Source of the DNA: Candidatus Nitrosocosmicus sp.
GTDB taxonomy: Archaea > Thermoproteota > Nitrososphaeria > Nitrososphaerales > Nitrososphaeraceae
DNA: 64,000 nt
Assembly: GCA_029194465.1 (NCBI GenBank)
Contig: JARFXS010000004.1
Span: 1-64,000, forward strand
Reading direction: 5' to 3'
In this document: in pieces, positions 18,513-27,151 of the stretch
How the letters are laid out: each line of letters begins with the position of its first letter
How positions within the stretch are numbered: position 1 is the first letter of the stretch
Notes under the pieces: model-generated
The model's database searches: none
What the model was told of the DNA's origin: nothing
What the model saw: the letters and a program-made list of their open reading frames with translations, nothing else
Position numbers and translations under genes: made by a program

Positions 18513-18536
18513 GGTGATATCACGATATCACCATAT
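18509..18536. promoter_or_regulatory. Operator-like palindrome 2
   Basis: A 28-bp inverted repeat with arms 'ATATGGTGATATC' and 'GATATCACCATAT' around an AC centre. It shares the GRTGATATC-NN-GATATCAYC core with palindrome 1. It covers the end of the TATA box through to the start codon, so a bound protein would block initiation. Confidence 0.8.
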
Positions 18537-19377
18537 GAGTCAATTAAATCTATCAAATAAAGAGAATGAATCAAGTGAAAAAGAGAGTTTGAAAAATACA
18601 AAAACCGGGAATGTTTGGAAACTAGGGGATTATCGTAGTATCTCTACAATGCTTCCTTCCATATCTTCTCACCTGATGAGATCAATAAATGTTCGATCTG
18701 GAGAGGATGTTCTTGACATCGCATGCGGAAATGGTAACACTGCAATTACGGCCAGGAGAATAGGTGCAAATGTAACTGGAATTGATATCACGACGGAACT
18801 TTTAGAACTAGCTGCAGAAGAAGCTAAAATTGCCCAGGTCGATGGGATAACATGGAAGGAGGGTGATGCCCAGAGTTTACCCTTTGAGGATGAATCCTTT
18901 GATGTTGTTCTTTCAACCTTTGGACACATGTTTGCTCCTCAACCAGACCTCGTTGCCAAAGAAATGATTCGAGTGACAAAGAAAGGTGGTAGGATAGGAT
19001 TCGCAACTTGGCCGCCCGAGCTTGCCATTGGATCAATATTTAAGGCAAATGGTAAACATTTGCCTAAACCAGTTAATAGTCCTCCCTCTCCAATACTTTG
19101 GGGTGTCCCTGAAGTAATAGAAAAAAGATTAAATGAAGTATCAAGAGTGCATTTTGAACGTGGAACAGCATTCTTTCCGATTCTTAGTCCAAATCACTTT
19201 TGGGAGTTTATGAGTACAAAGTATGGACCATTGATTAATACTATTCAAATATTAAATAATCGGGGTGATTCTAGTGAAACCGATTCACTTAGAGATGATT
19301 TCTTGAAAGCAATAGGTCCTTATGTCTTAGAAAATAGTATTGGATTGGGTTACCTATTGACCATTGCAAAAAGATAG
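18535..19377 (+). CDS. Class I SAM-dependent methyltransferase (paralogue of 15891)
   Basis: 280 residues from ATG 18535. The longer frame from 18472 would translate the operators and is rejected. SAM motifs are 'VLDIACGNGNTA', 'VTGIDITTELL', 'LPFEDESFDVVLSTFGHMF' and 'VTKKGGRIGFATW'. The C-terminal cap ('ILSPNHFWEFMSTK', 'LGYLLTIAKR') matches its paralogue. The ~30-residue N-terminus is polar and absent from the paralogue. The two strong palindromes in its promoter indicate tight control by the divergent RHH protein. Substrate unknown. Confidence 0.85.
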   Translation: MSQLNLSNKENESSEKESLKNTKTGNVWKLGDYRSISTMLPSISSHLMRSINVRSGEDVLDIACGNGNTAITARRIGANVTGIDITTELLELAAEEAKIAQVDGITWKEGDAQSLPFEDESFDVVLSTFGHMFAPQPDLVAKEMIRVTKKGGRIGFATWPPELAIGSIFKANGKHLPKPVNSPPSPILWGVPEVIEKRLNEVSRVHFERGTAFFPILSPNHFWEFMSTKYGPLINTIQILNNRGDSSETDSLRDDFLKAIGPYVLENSIGLGYLLTIAKR

Positions 19378-19429
19378 TAGATTCTGTGGCATAGAGCATA
19401 CATTTTCATAATTTTACAATAGTGATGGA

Positions 19430-19825
19430 CTATGAGGATGTTACATCTTGTCTATCATTATCTTTATTTGTTTCAATCAACGGCGTCTCGGGATCTACGA
19501 TGTATTTTACCAACTTTTCTTTATCTATTTTAATAGCTAAAGTGCCACTTTTCTTATCATGATCGGAAATGATTATTTTTCTTACTTTCATCCATTCAAT
19601 GTTTTTTTCAAATGTAAACAATAATTCCTTTCCATGATAACTTGTTTCCTCGGTTGTATCATAGGGTTCGAGCCTCGCATCTATTTTATCATATAACTCC
19701 TGTAGGGAATTAAATGTATGATTTTTCTCAGGTTCGTTTCCTAAGATCAGATGTATATGGGTCAGTATACTTTTTGTTATTTCTAAATCCTTATTCACAG
19801 GTCTAAATATTATGGTTGTATGCAA
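19430..19825 (-). CDS. Hypothetical protein
   Basis: 131 residues, cytosolic. Mixed alpha/beta: 'TTIIFRPVNKDLEITKSILT', 'TFNSLQELYDKIDARL', 'WMKVRKIIISDHDKKSGTLA', then an acidic tail. It has the composition and codon use of a real gene, but I recognise no family. It converges with the methyltransferase (52 nt between stop codons). Confidence 0.5.
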   Translation of the reverse strand: MHTTIIFRPVNKDLEITKSILTHIHLILGNEPEKNHTFNSLQELYDKIDARLEPYDTTEETSYHGKELLFTFEKNIEWMKVRKIIISDHDKKSGTLAIKIDKEKLVKYIVDPETPLIETNKDNDRQDVTSS

Positions 19826-20217
19826 TAATTATTTATCTTAATTTACGATTATTTCGCTACTTTTCCGACTGGGAAATATCTATCCAGAATGAGAAAAGTA
19901 TCTTTATGTTGATTCATTTGATATATTTTAATCAAATTAATTTTTCCGTAAGATTTGGCAAGTTAGTTTGTCAGTGTTGTTCATCTAAGACACTAAAATG
20001 CTTATTCATTTCTCTATCAATTTTGTGTTGATATCTCTATAAATGGTGTTTGAAAGATCATGATATATTTGCTATTATGTCAAAAATTTGGACATAGATA
20101 CTAAATTTCACCTTAAAAACGAACCTATCATTTAACAGTAAGTTACCAGAACAAATTAGACTTTAGGATTTAAAACGATGTATTTAACTTTTGTTGATTA
20201 TATCTTTGTAACCTAAG
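19826..20217. other. Intergenic, nothing recognised
   Basis: Divergent promoter region between the hypothetical gene and the response regulator. No supported ORF. Confidence 0.45.
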
Positions 20218-20826
20218 ATGAATGAAATGGTTATGAACTTTGTAGAATGTGAATTCCAACGCGAACAACCATTTGAAGAATCTGGGGAAAAACCATATAA
20301 AGAACACACTGAAACTGTTATGTTTAAAGAAAAAATATCTAATTCAACCGCAGATGTTGCAGACACCAACTTATCCGATTATTACAAAAGAAAATCAAAC
20401 AAATCTGAAGATAGTACACCTACTAATTCCTCCACAAAAGAATTTGAACCATCACACATCTTAATTGCAGAACCGGAACCCGATATTCTAACCTTGTTAA
20501 AGACATTTCTAGAAACTCTGGGAGTAACATCGGCTACAGTCGCTGATGGTGAGGTGGCCCTTGAATTTTTTCTTGAGAAGGAAAACAAGGGTAGACCATA
20601 CGACGTGGTCGTTTTGGATACTCATTTAAAAGGTCTAAATGGTCTTGATCTGGCAAAAATGATACATGATATTAGCCCCACCCAACGAATAATTATGGTT
20701 ACGACAACTCCAAAGGAATACCTACCAAAGTATGTCTTAAGGTCTGCGATGATAGAGGAGGGGGACATTCTAACCATGCCATTTAGACTATCTGATTTCA
20801 TTTCCAAATTGAAACAGAAAGAATGA
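20218..20826 (+). CDS. Response regulator receiver protein with N-terminal extension
   Basis: About 80 disordered, charged residues precede one receiver domain. The acidic pocket is in 'IAEPEPDILTLL', the phospho-acceptor Asp in 'VVVLDTHLKGLNGLDL' and the Thr switch in 'RIIMVTTTP'. The conserved Lys of the K-P-F motif is Met ('ILTMPF'), which usually weakens phosphorylation-driven switching. There is no output domain, so it would act through partner binding. The nearest kinase (10.0-11.6 kb) is not adjacent. The start at 20218 follows a long AT-rich leader; an ATG at 20233 is also possible. Confidence 0.75.
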   Translation: MNEMVMNFVECEFQREQPFEESGEKPYKEHTETVMFKEKISNSTADVADTNLSDYYKRKSNKSEDSTPTNSSTKEFEPSHILIAEPEPDILTLLKTFLETLGVTSATVADGEVALEFFLEKENKGRPYDVVVLDTHLKGLNGLDLAKMIHDISPTQRIIMVTTTPKEYLPKYVLRSAMIEEGDILTMPFRLSDFISKLKQKE

Positions 20827-21231
20827 ACTCTAGACTTTGCATATTTCTTGTTATATTTGCAATAAATACTGTTTTTGTGAGGGAGCTAAAAGAGAGTCAT
20901 ACTATTGCATATCCTTTATCATATGGAATAATAATTTACATTTTTGTAGCCTCCCCATGTATGTTGGAAACATGTCAACATAGCCAATTTCATAGGTTTA
21001 AAAAAACATTGTCTTGATTTGTTTCCATGAACAATTATTTGAAAGGTACATAATAATGACATCAAATAAAATAACAGATTTATTCCGATAGAATTGCCAA
21101 AAAAAGCGTCCTTCAACCTGCATACCTACATAAAGTATCAATTTTGAGATATGTTATGCCCTCCTTAGATGAAAAGATCCATTGTTGATTGCCATCAATT
21201 TTAAATATTGGTATACGGGTTTATTTGTATA
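20827..21231. other. Intergenic with promoter of the next gene
   Basis: No supported ORF. 'TTTAAAT' at about 21200-21206 is centred near 28 nt before ATG 21232 and is the likely TATA element. Confidence 0.45.
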
Positions 21232-21450
21232 ATGAATAGTCCAAAAATCTTGGGGCTTGGCCTCCTGGCAGTCTCGACATTGTTCTTAATTGTTACAGCA
21301 ACCCCAGGAGCAATCAATGTTTCTTCTACAATTCAGCATGTCAATGCAGCCGAAGGTGGTGATGGCGGTGGTAGTGAGAGAGAATGTTTATCTTCTTCAT
21401 CGGCTCTCTTTTTTGATAGCCAACCTGCAGTAACTACTGCCTCAGCTTAA
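21232..21450 (+). CDS. Small exported protein, Gly-rich
   Basis: 72 residues from ATG 21232. A signal peptide ('ILGLGLLAVSTLFLIVTATP') is followed by 'NVSSTIQHVNAAEGGDGGGS', a single Cys ('ERECLSSSS') and a Ser/Ala-rich end. It resembles the other small exported proteins in this window in size and layout but lacks the QCVSG motif. No family recognised. The upstream in-frame TTG (21208) is rejected on TATA distance. Confidence 0.55.
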   Translation: MNSPKILGLGLLAVSTLFLIVTATPGAINVSSTIQHVNAAEGGDGGGSERECLSSSSALFFDSQPAVTTASA

Positions 21451-21729
21451 TTATTAGATCAGAAAAAGCTTTTTAGATCTAATTTCTTTTTTTAGTTTTT
21501 TTGTAACCGACAATTCCTTGTTTGTGGATCTCGTTGTGCTTGCGTCTACAACGTGTTTTGTATATTTGAGGGGAGAGATGTCATTCCGACCCGTCCTAGA
21601 AATTCTCTAGTTGTAGTATTATGTTTGTCTATCTTGCAAAAAGAAAAGGGGTTTAAAATAATTCTAAATGCATTGATTTTATGGATTATTGGCTAATCGT
21701 TGTTGTACCTGAGGTAAAAAATATATTTC

Positions 21730-22279
21730 TTAACTCATGTTTCCCATTTTTTCAAAAAAGTCCTTAGCAGCGATTTCTAATTCTTTGTTTATCATATCCT
21801 TTTTGTGAGTGGCAACTTCCCAAGTATGTCCAAATGGATCTTTGAATTGACCGTATCTATCTCCCCAAAACGCGTCCATTAAAGGCATAATCACAGTTGC
21901 TCCCTCCATTATAGCTCTTTCAAATATATCATCAACGTTCTCAAAATACATGTTAAGAAATACTGAAAAAATACATGTTAAAAAATACTGAACTCCGTCC
22001 TATCGGACCAGGCGCTCCTATTTTCTCTCCTGACTTGACGTGCTCATTACACATTTCTGGAAATTCATCAGCAGGCATTATTTTAGAGATTCCAGTGGTT
22101 ATTACCAATTGAACAATCTCCTTTATTTTCCTTATTTTTATTTCCGGGAATCGAGTGGCAGTACTCTTCAACCCCACCAAATACTTTAGCGTAAAATTCG
22201 ATGACAGCTGCGGAATCATTCTCAAAAATATGCGAAATTATTAAATCGTATCCAGTTGGAATGGGGTTACATTTTCCAT
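21730..22279 (-). pseudogene. VOC (glyoxalase/PhnB-like) protein, broken
   Basis: Pieces of one VOC-superfamily protein in different frames: 'NPIPTGYDLIISHIFENDSA' and 'AVIEFYAKVFGG' (first beta-alpha unit), 'IVQLVITTGISKIMPADEFP' and 'APGPIGRSSVFFNMYF', and finally 'FERAIMEGATVIMPLMDAFW' with 'GQFKDPFGHTWEVATH'. Lesions: a likely missing A after the start 'MENV', a shift in the K/E/N-rich stretch near 22120-22140, and a 25-bp tandem duplication at 21943-21992 that puts a stop in frame. Three lesions, one not a run indel, argue for a real pseudogene. The intact relative would be a PhnB-like dioxygenase-fold protein. Confidence 0.75.
21943..21992. repeat. 25-bp tandem duplication inside the VOC gene
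   Basis: Units 21943-21967 and 21968-21992 differ at one base (G at 21957, A at 21982). Removing one unit restores the frame from 'SSVF' through 'NMYF' to 'ENVDDIFERA'. Confidence 0.9.
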
Positions 22280-22657
22280 AGATACTATATACTTGCCATG
22301 TTAAAATTTCATTTATCACATAATTTTCACAATGCATATACAACTCAATAAAATATTACAGAGAAAATTTCTCCTTCATGATCATCGATACTAGATACCA
22401 ATTATGGGGTTTGAGTAATTCGACGATGGGCTAAAGAAGTCAATTTTCTTGAAAGAAAACAAAATAGTGGAATTTGACTCGATTAAGGTGAGAAGCCAAT
22501 TTTGGAATCTGACATTTTTGCGATTTATCGAGCAACCATACTTTTTTTGTAATTTTTGTTTGCACCACAGAAATTTACTATTAGTAGAAAATCCTTTCAG
22601 AATAGATATCGCCTGAAATGGTTATGCTTTTTATAAAAGAATAACTAATCAATATGT
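22280..22657. other. Intergenic, nothing recognised
   Basis: Divergent region between the VOC pseudogene and the Cys-rich gene. No supported ORF. Confidence 0.4.
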
Positions 22658-22798
22658 ATGAGCATTAGTAAACCTGACGATTTTGTAACGTGCAAAGTAT
22701 GCAACCATCCGAAATCTGTTCATGTGGCTATGGGTATGGGCAATACTCCTGCTTTTTGCAAAGTTGAGGGGTGTAATTGTCCTAGTTTTACACTATGA
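22658..22798 (+). CDS. Small Cys-rich zinc-binding protein
   Basis: 46 residues: 'FVTCKVCNHPKSVHV' then 'AFCKVEGCNCPSF'. Five Cys in the pattern C-x2-C ... C-x4-C-x-C plus two His are enough for one tetrahedral zinc site. Despite its shortness the residue pattern is clearly selected. 'KPDDFVTCKVCNHP' is reminiscent of small thaumarchaeal zinc-knuckle proteins. No operon partner; function unknown. Confidence 0.7.
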   Translation: MSISKPDDFVTCKVCNHPKSVHVAMGMGNTPAFCKVEGCNCPSFTL

Positions 22799-23015
22799 GA
22801 CGATTCAAATCGGTCCAGAATTGCTAATACGGTTTTTAGTATTGATCTTGATAGCAAAAACAATAAAAGTTAATACATATAACGAAAAAAACGTTCATTC
22901 GTCGAGCATCAAGTTATCAATCATTTGCTTACATTGGAGATTATTTTTTGCTCTAAATCGTAATAAGGATACCCAGTGCTGCTACCAGACGGGTAAAGTC
23001 ATGAAAAATGTGTTT

Positions 23016-23426
23016 CTAAATCAATCTGTATCCACTACAATTATAGGATTTATTTCTAGAATCAAATATCCCGTCCAAAAAACATACCATGCCGTCAAGA
23101 TCTTTTAACTCCTCATTGCGAGTAAAATATGTTCTTATTACATAGTATTTGCCATTTCTGCTTGTATCTTTTCCAATAAAAGAAATTTCTTGCCCGTTTT
23201 CTATAGTCCAAATACCTTGCCAGTTAGAAATCGAGACACCATTTTCAAAAATAACTGAGCGCCCATGACCCTCTACAGAACCGCTTGGAAAAGAATCTAT
23301 TCCTTTAATCTTTCCCGTCCAACTACTTTCTCTTTCGATGATTGATTTATCTTTATCCTCTGAAATTATTCTGCTATTGGTTGGAAAATCTACTTCCTCA
23401 AATATTTTTTTTCCAATATTGATCAT
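23016..23426 (-). CDS. Hypothetical beta-barrel-like protein
   Basis: 136 residues without a signal peptide. 'SVEGHGRSVIFENGVSISNW', 'GIWTIENGQEISFIGKDTSR' and 'NGKYYVIRTYFTRNEELKDL' give a run of beta strands with a pattern like allene-oxide-cyclase/lipocalin-type barrels. The exported protein at 25750 has a comparable strand pattern. The resemblance is by eye. Function unknown. Confidence 0.5.
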   Translation of the reverse strand: MINIGKKIFEEVDFPTNSRIISEDKDKSIIERESSWTGKIKGIDSFPSGSVEGHGRSVIFENGVSISNWQGIWTIENGQEISFIGKDTSRNGKYYVIRTYFTRNEELKDLDGMVCFLDGIFDSRNKSYNCSGYRLI

Positions 23427-23629
23427 TAATCCATATTTTTTTTACACCTTATAAAAGATGTTGTGTAATAATGACTGATATCAGTAATCTCACTAATGTA
23501 TGTTGGTAAGTTATAACTATCGAAAAATACTTTTTAGAATAGATAGAGTAATTGATACCAAAAAAAAGAGGAAAAAAAGAAAACTAGGAGACTTTATTGA
23601 ATGAGCTGTCTCTGTCTCATCCTATTTCT

Positions 23630-23921
23630 CTAATTTCGAGGAATTGTTGAATCGGTGGGTGGTTGTTCAAAAGTTTGTATGCACTCACCATTTTTTTGTG
23701 CTTCAACACCAAGGTTATTTCCTGTTAATGCATTAAGTTCTGGCGAAACAGATTGTGCTCCTGTGTCACCTGCCTGTCCTTGTTTCGTTTCCTGTTGCAG
23801 CGCTATTCCCAGTACAAATCTCCAATGGTGTGCCTAATGTTGCCAAAGCATTTGGAATATAAACACCCAAAATACCTGTTACTATAAAAACTGAAAGAAT
23901 TCCAGTAATTAATTTACTCAT
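23630..23921 (-). pseudogene. Small exported protein, one frameshift
   Basis: A signal peptide starting at ATG 23921 ('KLITGILSVFIVTGILGVYI', 'PNALAT') continues to 'LEICTGNSA'. The frame is then lost. In the next frame 'QQETKQGQAGDTGAQSVSPE' and 'LGVEAQKNGECIQTFEQPPT' run to a stop at 23630-23632. One indel near 23800-23810 joins both halves into about 96 residues with two Cys, like the other small secreted proteins here. A single lesion, so sequencing error is possible. Confidence 0.6.
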
Positions 23922-24186
23922 GTTTTCCTTTGAAAAGATATGATATTTACCGCTTGCCTCAAATAGTTATTTAGCTTTCTTATTGGAAAAAGGTAGACAA
24001 TATCTATTTTTCTGCGATTATTTTAGTAGCATTTTAGTAGTCATTAATTATTCTGCAAACTTCTCATAATTTTAGTTATGCTACCATTGTCAATTAGGGA
24101 TCTCTATACTCAATATTATTAATGATAATACTGATCTAATAGATTAAGCGAATACGTCGAATATTAATTTCATTGTCAAAAAAAAG

Positions 24187-25212
24187 TTATTTTGTTTGAT
24201 CTGATATGGATGAAGCATTTTGCAATGTTTTTGTCAAGTTTTGCTGCCAGTCTATCATGCTGACCGACTTTGTAACTACTATGTCCTTTCCGTCTACCAG
24301 GTGTCCATTTGGCAAAGAGACATTGAAATATCCCATAGAGCCTCGTTCCTCAGGAATTCCATGCATATGAAAGAGAAAATTTCCAGTCCACGGCCATTTC
24401 AATTCAAAAACCGCCGCATCGCCTGACGCAGTTGCCCATGTTTGAGTATAAATAGGATCATTCATAAGAATACCGGAAATCCATGTCTTAAATAACGTTC
24501 CATGCACATGATATCCATATGCGGGAAGCTGCGCCAAGTTTATTAAATAAACCCTTGCTGTTTCATTTTCATATACTGGAAGCGGATTGTCATAGTGAAT
24601 GTTTTCATATCCATTAAAAAACATACTTTCTGGATCAGATGTGAGTATATTGGTTGAATCATAGTCTCCAAATACAAGCAAAAATTCTTTTGCTGGAGGT
24701 AAAGGGACTTTGGGATCAACGATAAATGCTCCGTACAGTCCCATTCTTACATGTTCAACCACTGGCATGACGTGGCAGTGATACATCAAAGCACCAGCCG
24801 GAGTAGCTATGAATTTATAGGTAAATATCTGGTTTGGAGGGACTATTTCAAAAACTCCATCCACAGTTCCATTATGACCACCATGAAAGTGAATAGTATG
24901 TGATAACTTTAGTTTATTTATGAAATGTACCACTATTTTATCTCCTTCAGTAACACGAATAGTTGGACCAGGGATGGTACCATTATAAGTCCATGCATTA
25001 ATTCTTTTACTTGGAGAAATATTTAGTGTTGTTTCTTCTGCTATCAATGTAAATTCTATGGTTTTTTGAGATTGTTGACTCGCTGTGGCTATTCTATTTT
25101 CTAAGTTGAAACCCGAGACAATTGCGGATGAAAAAGAGAGTAACATTATCAATGTTAGTGCTTCTAGGGTCTTTTTGCGAGGAATCATTCCTGCTAGGTC
25201 TATACTTTTCAT
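24187..25212 (-). CDS. Two-domain multicopper oxidase, exported
   Basis: 341 residues with an N-terminal signal segment (about 15-35) and two cupredoxin domains. Domain 1 has 'HTIHFHGGHNG' and 'MYHCHVMPVVEHVRMGLYG', giving a type 1 copper site (Cys, His, Met) plus His for the trinuclear site. Domain 2 has 'YHVHG' and 'LFHMHGIPEERGSMG', where Met stands in place of the Cys. The type 1 copper is therefore only in domain 1, as in NirK and type C two-domain oxidases. Homotrimer expected. Substrate could be a metal ion, phenolic compound or nitrogen species; thaumarchaeal NirK is a relative, but the HCH motif favours a multicopper oxidase. Confidence 0.8.
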   Translation of the reverse strand: MKSIDLAGMIPRKKTLEALTLIMLLSFSSAIVSGFNLENRIATASQQSQKTIEFTLIAEETTLNISPSKRINAWTYNGTIPGPTIRVTEGDKIVVHFINKLKLSHTIHFHGGHNGTVDGVFEIVPPNQIFTYKFIATPAGALMYHCHVMPVVEHVRMGLYGAFIVDPKVPLPPAKEFLLVFGDYDSTNILTSDPESMFFNGYENIHYDNPLPVYENETARVYLINLAQLPAYGYHVHGTLFKTWISGILMNDPIYTQTWATASGDAAVFELKWPWTGNFLFHMHGIPEERGSMGYFNVSLPNGHLVDGKDIVVTKSVSMIDWQQNLTKTLQNASSISDQTK

Positions 25213-25749
25213 ACGAACTCTAGAAAAAAGGGATAAATAACCAGGGCGTTTCTCGTGTAATCGGATGCACTATTTTGTGATGTACTTGTACCTTATGTGA
25301 TTTTGGTCGTGATGAAAAGGACTGCTTTAGATATTTAAATTCAATTGATATCGGGATAGATATAAAATATTCCTGTCACATGTCATCAAAAAATCATATC
25401 CTTATTTTTATTACACTGTTACCCGATTTCTCAAATCGATCTCAAGATGACATTACTATAATATAGTAAAAATAATATGAAACAAGATACAATACAAATT
25501 GTTGAGAATTTGTTTTTCAAAGGATGACAATGATCCTTTGATCATTCGCAAAATTAAAGGGTTTAAATTATTAAACGAGATCATGGTTTTTGCACTTATA
25601 GTTTATGGCATAAATATTTAGATCACCAAAACCCTAATGAGGGTATCTAAATGAAATCAGTCTGTTTTATTAACTAGAAGAAAAAAATTGTATTTGTTGT
25701 CGTTAAACCCTATCCCTTCCCTACACTCAATTATCTTGTCAGTAATTCT
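25213..25749. other. Intergenic, nothing recognised
   Basis: 536 nt between genes of the same strand. No supported ORF. Confidence 0.5.
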
Positions 25750-26388
25750 CTATTTCCATAACCATGTTTTTGTCCAGTCGGTACCGTTAGTATCTTTCCA
25801 GTAAAGATAAAGTCCTATCTTTCCGTCAATGCTTTCCATTTTTTTATCATCCGATTGGAAAAACATAGTTCCTTTCAATAGTAAGTTCCCGTCGTTGTCA
25901 TATTTTCCAGTATCCTCAGCAGTAAACGTTGCTACATTATCATTCTGAACTATCATTCCTTTACCAGTGCTGCTAATTTCAGGTGATGAATAAGTTGATA
26001 TATATGTACCATACTCAGTAACGTTACCTATTCCTTTCATATTGCCCTGAGCAATATAAGAGTCCTTGGTTTGTTGTGGATCGATATTTAGTACTTCTTT
26101 ACCGGTATCTTTGGCATCCGTTAGTTCATAAAATGGTAATCCAAATGCCGATATTAGTTTATTAATTTCACCATCAGAATCATGATAGAATGTATTATTC
26201 AAAGCAGATGTTGTGGCCACAGCTGTGGTAGGAGTAGAAGAAATAGTGCTGTTTGAGTCATCTTGCATAAAGGATGTAGCACCTGCTTCTATTGTATTTG
26301 AATTTTGAAACATAAATACTATCCCTGTTCCCATAATTATTATGGCAACAAGTAGTGGATATCGAACAAAACTGATTTTGAAACTCAT
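25750..26388 (-). CDS. Exported barrel-like protein
   Basis: 212 residues. A signal peptide or anchor ('YPLLVAIIIMGTGIVFMF') and a Ser/Thr-rich linker precede a beta-rich domain: 'GNMKGIGNVTEYGTYISTYS', 'GKGMIVQNDNVATFTAEDTG', 'NLLLKGTMFFQS', 'GKIGLYLYWKD'. The G-x-G / DTGK / GTMFF pattern suggests an allene-oxide-cyclase-like or DUF3224-like barrel. ATG 26388 is preferred over 26406 because 'TATTTAAG' (26412-26419) is about 27 nt upstream. Function unknown. Confidence 0.55.
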   Translation of the reverse strand: MSFKISFVRYPLLVAIIIMGTGIVFMFQNSNTIEAGATSFMQDDSNSTISSTPTTAVATTSALNNTFYHDSDGEINKLISAFGLPFYELTDAKDTGKEVLNIDPQQTKDSYIAQGNMKGIGNVTEYGTYISTYSSPEISSTGKGMIVQNDNVATFTAEDTGKYDNDGNLLLKGTMFFQSDDKKMESIDGKIGLYLYWKDTNGTDWTKTWLWK

Positions 26389-26406
26389 TACACATAGCAG
26401 AATCAA

Positions 26407-26792
26407 ATCTCTATTTAAGATTTTACCATCTACTGATTCGAGACTCGACTAAACTGAAACTACTGTCTTTTGTGATTCATGTTCGTCTGCTCGTTTCAAT
26501 CAAAAGGTCATTTATTTATTCTCAAGTTTAATAGACAAACTAAAAGAAATCTAACTTGCAAAAAATTTTACAACATAATGTCTTTTTACAAATCTTGATA
26601 GCAAAACAAACCTACATGCGATTGGTATTTCAATCTAACCTGATTAGAAATTTCCAAAATTTCATCCCAATTCTTTTGGTTTAATCTGCATTTTCTTTGT
26701 CAAATTATGCGTGTGATAAGCATGGAGATTCTTATCTGTTAATTTGCACATATAGATAAATATCGAGGGCTGATAATTAAAATGAAATCTAT
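26407..26792. other. Intergenic, divergent promoters
   Basis: Holds the TATA element of the exported-protein gene at 26412-26419. Nothing else recognised. Confidence 0.4.
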
Positions 26793-26951
26793 TTGGTTGG
26801 CTGGAGCTATATTGTTATTTGTGAAAAATGTGGTTATATTTCAACAGAAAAATTACCTGAGGAAAACGCAAAACAGCTTTTGCACGAACATGAAGAAGGT
26901 TCAGAAGCCTGTACTACTGGTCATATAAAACTAATGAAAGTTAGAACCTAA
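26793..26951 (+). CDS. Small zinc-knuckle-like protein
   Basis: 52 residues from TTG 26793: 'SYIVICEKCGYISTEKLP' then 'LLHEHEEGSEACTTGHIKLM'. One C-x2-C plus H-x-H and a later C could bind one zinc. An ATG at 26782 is in another frame and gives a non-biological reading. It overlaps the end of the convergent gene by 4 nt. Confidence 0.5.
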   Translation: MVGWSYIVICEKCGYISTEKLPEENAKQLLHEHEEGSEACTTGHIKLMKVRT

Positions 26952-27151
26952 ATTGCGTTGACTACGCCTGCACTTTTGTAGAGCATCTTAACGCATTCAG
27001 AATAAGTTCTATATTTGAATTTGATTTCATTAATCGGGATATCCTCATCAAGCTGTTCTTTGGACGTATCAATTTGATACTTTTTAGATATGTCATCTAA
27101 AATTGTGTTTATTGTCGAGTTGGTGTAGGATTCGACTATCAGGCGATTCAT
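26948..27151 (-). CDS. Small hypothetical protein
   Basis: 67 residues, cytosolic: 'SYTNSTINTILDDISKKYQI', then 'INEIKFKYRTYSECVKML'. It could be alpha/beta with a helix at each end. 'TTTAGTATG'-type AT-rich sequence precedes the ATG. No family recognised. Confidence 0.45.
   Translation of the reverse strand: MNRLIVESYTNSTINTILDDISKKYQIDTSKEQLDEDIPINEIKFKYRTYSECVKMLYKSAGVVNAI

Noticed and set aside
18472-18534. N-terminal extension of the second methyltransferase
   Set aside because: The codons lie in the operator palindromes and TATA box; ATG 18535 fits the leaderless distance.
24187-25212. Call as canonical NirK nitrite reductase
   Set aside because: The H-C-H-x-M-P motif in domain 1 and H-M-H in domain 2 differ from NirK signatures that I know; a broader multicopper oxidase call is safer.
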